Part shown: positions 62,645-64,000 of the stretch, piece after piece
Position numbering within the stretch: the first letter of the stretch is position 1
Layout of the letters: every line of letters begins with the position of its first letter
NCBI GenBank assembly: GCA_965183835.1
Contig: CBCYME010000010.1
Coordinates: 248,001-312,000 of the forward strand
Reading direction: 5' to 3'
Source of the DNA: OMPR01 sp965183835
GTDB lineage: Bacteria > Pseudomonadota > Alphaproteobacteria > Rhodobacterales > Rhodobacteraceae
Length of the DNA stretch: 64,000 nucleotides
Notes under the pieces: model-generated
What the model was told of the DNA's origin: nothing
The model's input: only the letters and a program-made list of their open reading frames with translations
Databases searched by the model: none
Made by a program: the position numbers and the translations under genes

Positions 62645-62887
62645 CTAGCGACCATTGCCTGGCAAACTCGCAGTGACATCCCATGAAAACCTAGTCTCAA
62701 AGTCCGCTAGGGTTTCGCCCGCTTCACGTTCATATGATTCCCGTTCGCCGCCGATAACTATGACCGTTGCGCTCACTGCCTCATGAGTTTCAGGGCAAAT
62801 TCCGACCAAGGCAATCCTAGTAGGAAGTTCACTAGGCAAAACTGGGGTCTTGGCTTCAAGTTTGTCTAGTCGCCTGCTGTGGCTCAT
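62645..62887 (-). CDS. small hypothetical protein, island-borne
   Basis: 80-residue protein starting MSHSRRLDKLEAKTP, a pattern frequent in small prophage proteins of alphaproteobacteria. It has hydrophobic strands IALVGICPE and VSATVIVIGGE and ends in DVTASLPGNGR. Its ATG (62887) overlaps the stop of an upstream open frame (TAATG), so the two look translationally coupled. Function unknown. Confidence 0.55.
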   Translation of the reverse strand: MSHSRRLDKLEAKTPVLPSELPTRIALVGICPETHEAVSATVIVIGGERESYEREAGETLADFETRFSWDVTASLPGNGR

Positions 62888-63074
62888 TAATTGGCCTCTA
62901 CTGTTTCCAAGGCCGCAATGCGCTCTTCTAGCTCAGTTGCCTCCAGTGTCCGCCGGTAGGTTTCAATCAATGCCCAAGCCCGTTTGCCTAAAGGTGCTCC
63001 AACGTGACAAGGTGATCGGGATAGCAACAGTCTAGATTTCTCAATCCTTAAGTCTAAGTTGCAAAATGCGTCAT
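62887..63074 (-). CDS. possible small coupled CDS, one-base frameshift suspected
   Basis: An open frame of 64 codons between 63081 and the stop at 62887-62889 reads convincingly (GKRAWALIETYRRTLEATEL, then EERIAALETVEAN) and ends in a TAATG overlap with the next gene, but has no in-frame ATG. AGGAG (63078-63082 on the complement) precedes ATG 63074, which is off by one base. Adding one T to the TTTT run at 63063-63066 puts the ATG in frame, giving a 62-residue protein. Other homopolymer errors in this window support that reading. Function unknown. Confidence 0.4.
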
Positions 63075-63084
63075 AGATCTCCTA

Positions 63085-63500
63085 CAGCATAAGCAATCTA
63101 ACATCAAAGCGTTGACAGACGAAGCGCAACTTTGATCAGAAAAACCGTCTCAGAGGTCTGTGCCAATATGAAGTAGATTGCTATAACTCTGTTACTGATT
63201 AGCGGTACACTTACTGGATTAATACACCTGTTGGTGAGTTATGGATTGGAGCATGCAGTGCTCTGCTATTAACCAAATGTGTGTCGCAAATACTTGGCAC
63301 GATGAGCGCAACCAGCAAGGATTTGTCCCGAAATATTAGAAGAAAAAAATTTCACTGCAAGTTTAGTGCGTATTGTCCCTGTATTATCGTCCACCTGCGC
63401 TATAGGCCCTCGCCTCAACAGGCGAACGGCCAACCAAGCGAGCAGCACCACTCAAACGCAACTCATCTGATGGCAGTCAAATAGCTTAGCGGAGTCAAAA
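63085..63500. other. AT-rich intergenic region upstream of RTX-like gene
   Basis: 416 bases. Two opposing short frames (63269-63451 minus, 63281-63484 plus) lack support. GGAG at 63491-63494 is the ribosome site for the gene at 63501. Its promoter presumably lies here; I see no definite -35/-10 pair. Confidence 0.4.
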
Positions 63501-64000
63501 ATGGTACTAAGAGTATATTATTATGATCAAGGTCTTCCTCTGCACCCAAGCATTTCGGACTTTGGACAAGGTCCCTTTTCACTTGTAATGACAACGGCCA
63601 CCGAAGCACGAATATCTGTTGACGCTGGTCCATGGGCCGGGTTTCAAATTCGTTTGTACGGGTCTGATTTTAGGTATATTCAAGGTGTACCATGGAGCGG
63701 AAACATTGAATCTCTGGCTTTATATTCTACCGAAGAATCAAAGGTATTAGAGTTAACCCGAACTGATGGCAATGGCAACTCATTCGGCCTTTTTGAGGAG
63801 ATAGATGATTTTTGGTCAACTCTAACCACTGGTGGAGCGCTTGCGGCCCAACAACTATTAAATGCACAAGTTTATACGAGTGAATATAGTAGCTTTTTTA
63901 CTGACATTAAGGGTTCCACTGGAAATGACAGCATCGTCCACTGGAATATCGTAGGCGATTGGATTGAGAGTCCTTACAATAATATCTATGCTGGGTCTGG
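63501..64000 (+). CDS. RTX-type calcium-binding protein, N-terminal part (runs off window)
   Basis: Open from ATG 63501 to the window edge (166 codons, no stop), with GGAG six bases before the ATG. The first 120 residues have no recognised domain (VDAGPWAGFQIRLYGSDFRYI). From about residue 140 the RTX nonapeptide pattern GGxGxDxxx appears: KGSTGNDSIVH and YAGSG at the edge. Such proteins are secreted by type I systems and bind calcium through these repeats. Lower GC than the chromosome to the left. Confidence 0.7.
   Translation, partial: MVLRVYYYDQGLPLHPSISDFGQGPFSLVMTTATEARISVDAGPWAGFQIRLYGSDFRYIQGVPWSGNIESLALYSTEESKVLELTRTDGNGNSFGLFEEIDDFWSTLTTGGALAAQQLLNAQVYTSEYSSFFTDIKGSTGNDSIVHWNIVGDWIESPYNNIYAGS

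Noticed and set aside
1..64000. CRISPR arrays, insertion sequences or rRNA genes
   Set aside because: No regularly spaced repeats, no transposase reading frame and no rRNA-like sequence were found on either strand.

Overview
The window looks like a chromosomal segment of a marine alphaproteobacterium of the Roseobacter group (Rhodobacteraceae). The support is indirect but consistent: moderately high GC, a flagellar cluster with the rhodobacteral order (fliF/fliH-like/fliN/fliP facing fliL/motE/motA, then flhA-fliR-flhB and flgH-flgA-flgG-flgF-fliQ-fliE-flgC-flgB facing fliI), a short soluble class I cytochrome c, and a TGA-N9-TCA iron box upstream of an imelysin gene. The genus cannot be named from sequence alone.

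Layout. 1-7.7 kb: an SDR oxidoreductase, a P1-family (DmpA/NylC) peptidase, a periplasmic cytochrome c, idi, an FAD monooxygenase, glpK, and the panB-panC pair. 7.9-16.3 kb: a complete family-5 (peptide/nickel/opine class) ABC importer with a pentameric ligand-gated ion channel homologue between the binding protein and the first permease, then an aldehyde dehydrogenase and a DMT exporter. 16.3-21.6 kb: pncB and pncA on either side of a membrane hybrid histidine kinase, then trhO. 21.6-28.6 kb: an iron locus read leftward, with imelysin, porin, bfd, bfr, a di-heme oxidoreductase, a second imelysin and a DUF1513 protein. 28.8-32.1 kb: manC (mannose-1-phosphate guanylyltransferase), a lipoprotein cytochrome c and a CPA2 antiporter. 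32.2-51.4 kb: the flagellar basal-body/export cluster. 51.4-60.0 kb: gltB and gltD with a GFA-family gene between them, uppP, and a complex-I NDUFA9-like protein.

At 60246-60331 lies tRNA-Leu(CAG). Everything to its right (60.3-64 kb) differs in character: more AT-rich, with short orphan or decayed genes (a SAP-domain/zinc-ribbon protein, a small zinc ribbon, a YbjQ remnant, two coupled small ORFs) and, running off the end, the start of a likely RTX calcium-binding protein. This is probably one edge of a genomic island, although no integrase is visible in the window.

Four clear homopolymer frameshifts break otherwise well-conserved genes: the di-heme oxidoreductase at 23920-23925, manC at 29290-29292 and again at 29641-29644, and fliP at 32806-32810. 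A possible fifth is at 63063-63066. Each is repaired by changing a homopolymer by one base, and the two in manC cancel. Sequencing or assembly error is the simplest explanation, so these genes should not be read as true pseudogenes without checking.

The most interesting biology is the ligand-gated channel homologue inside the ABC importer operon, followed by the iron-box-controlled imelysin locus and the uncharacterised proteins of the flagellar cluster.
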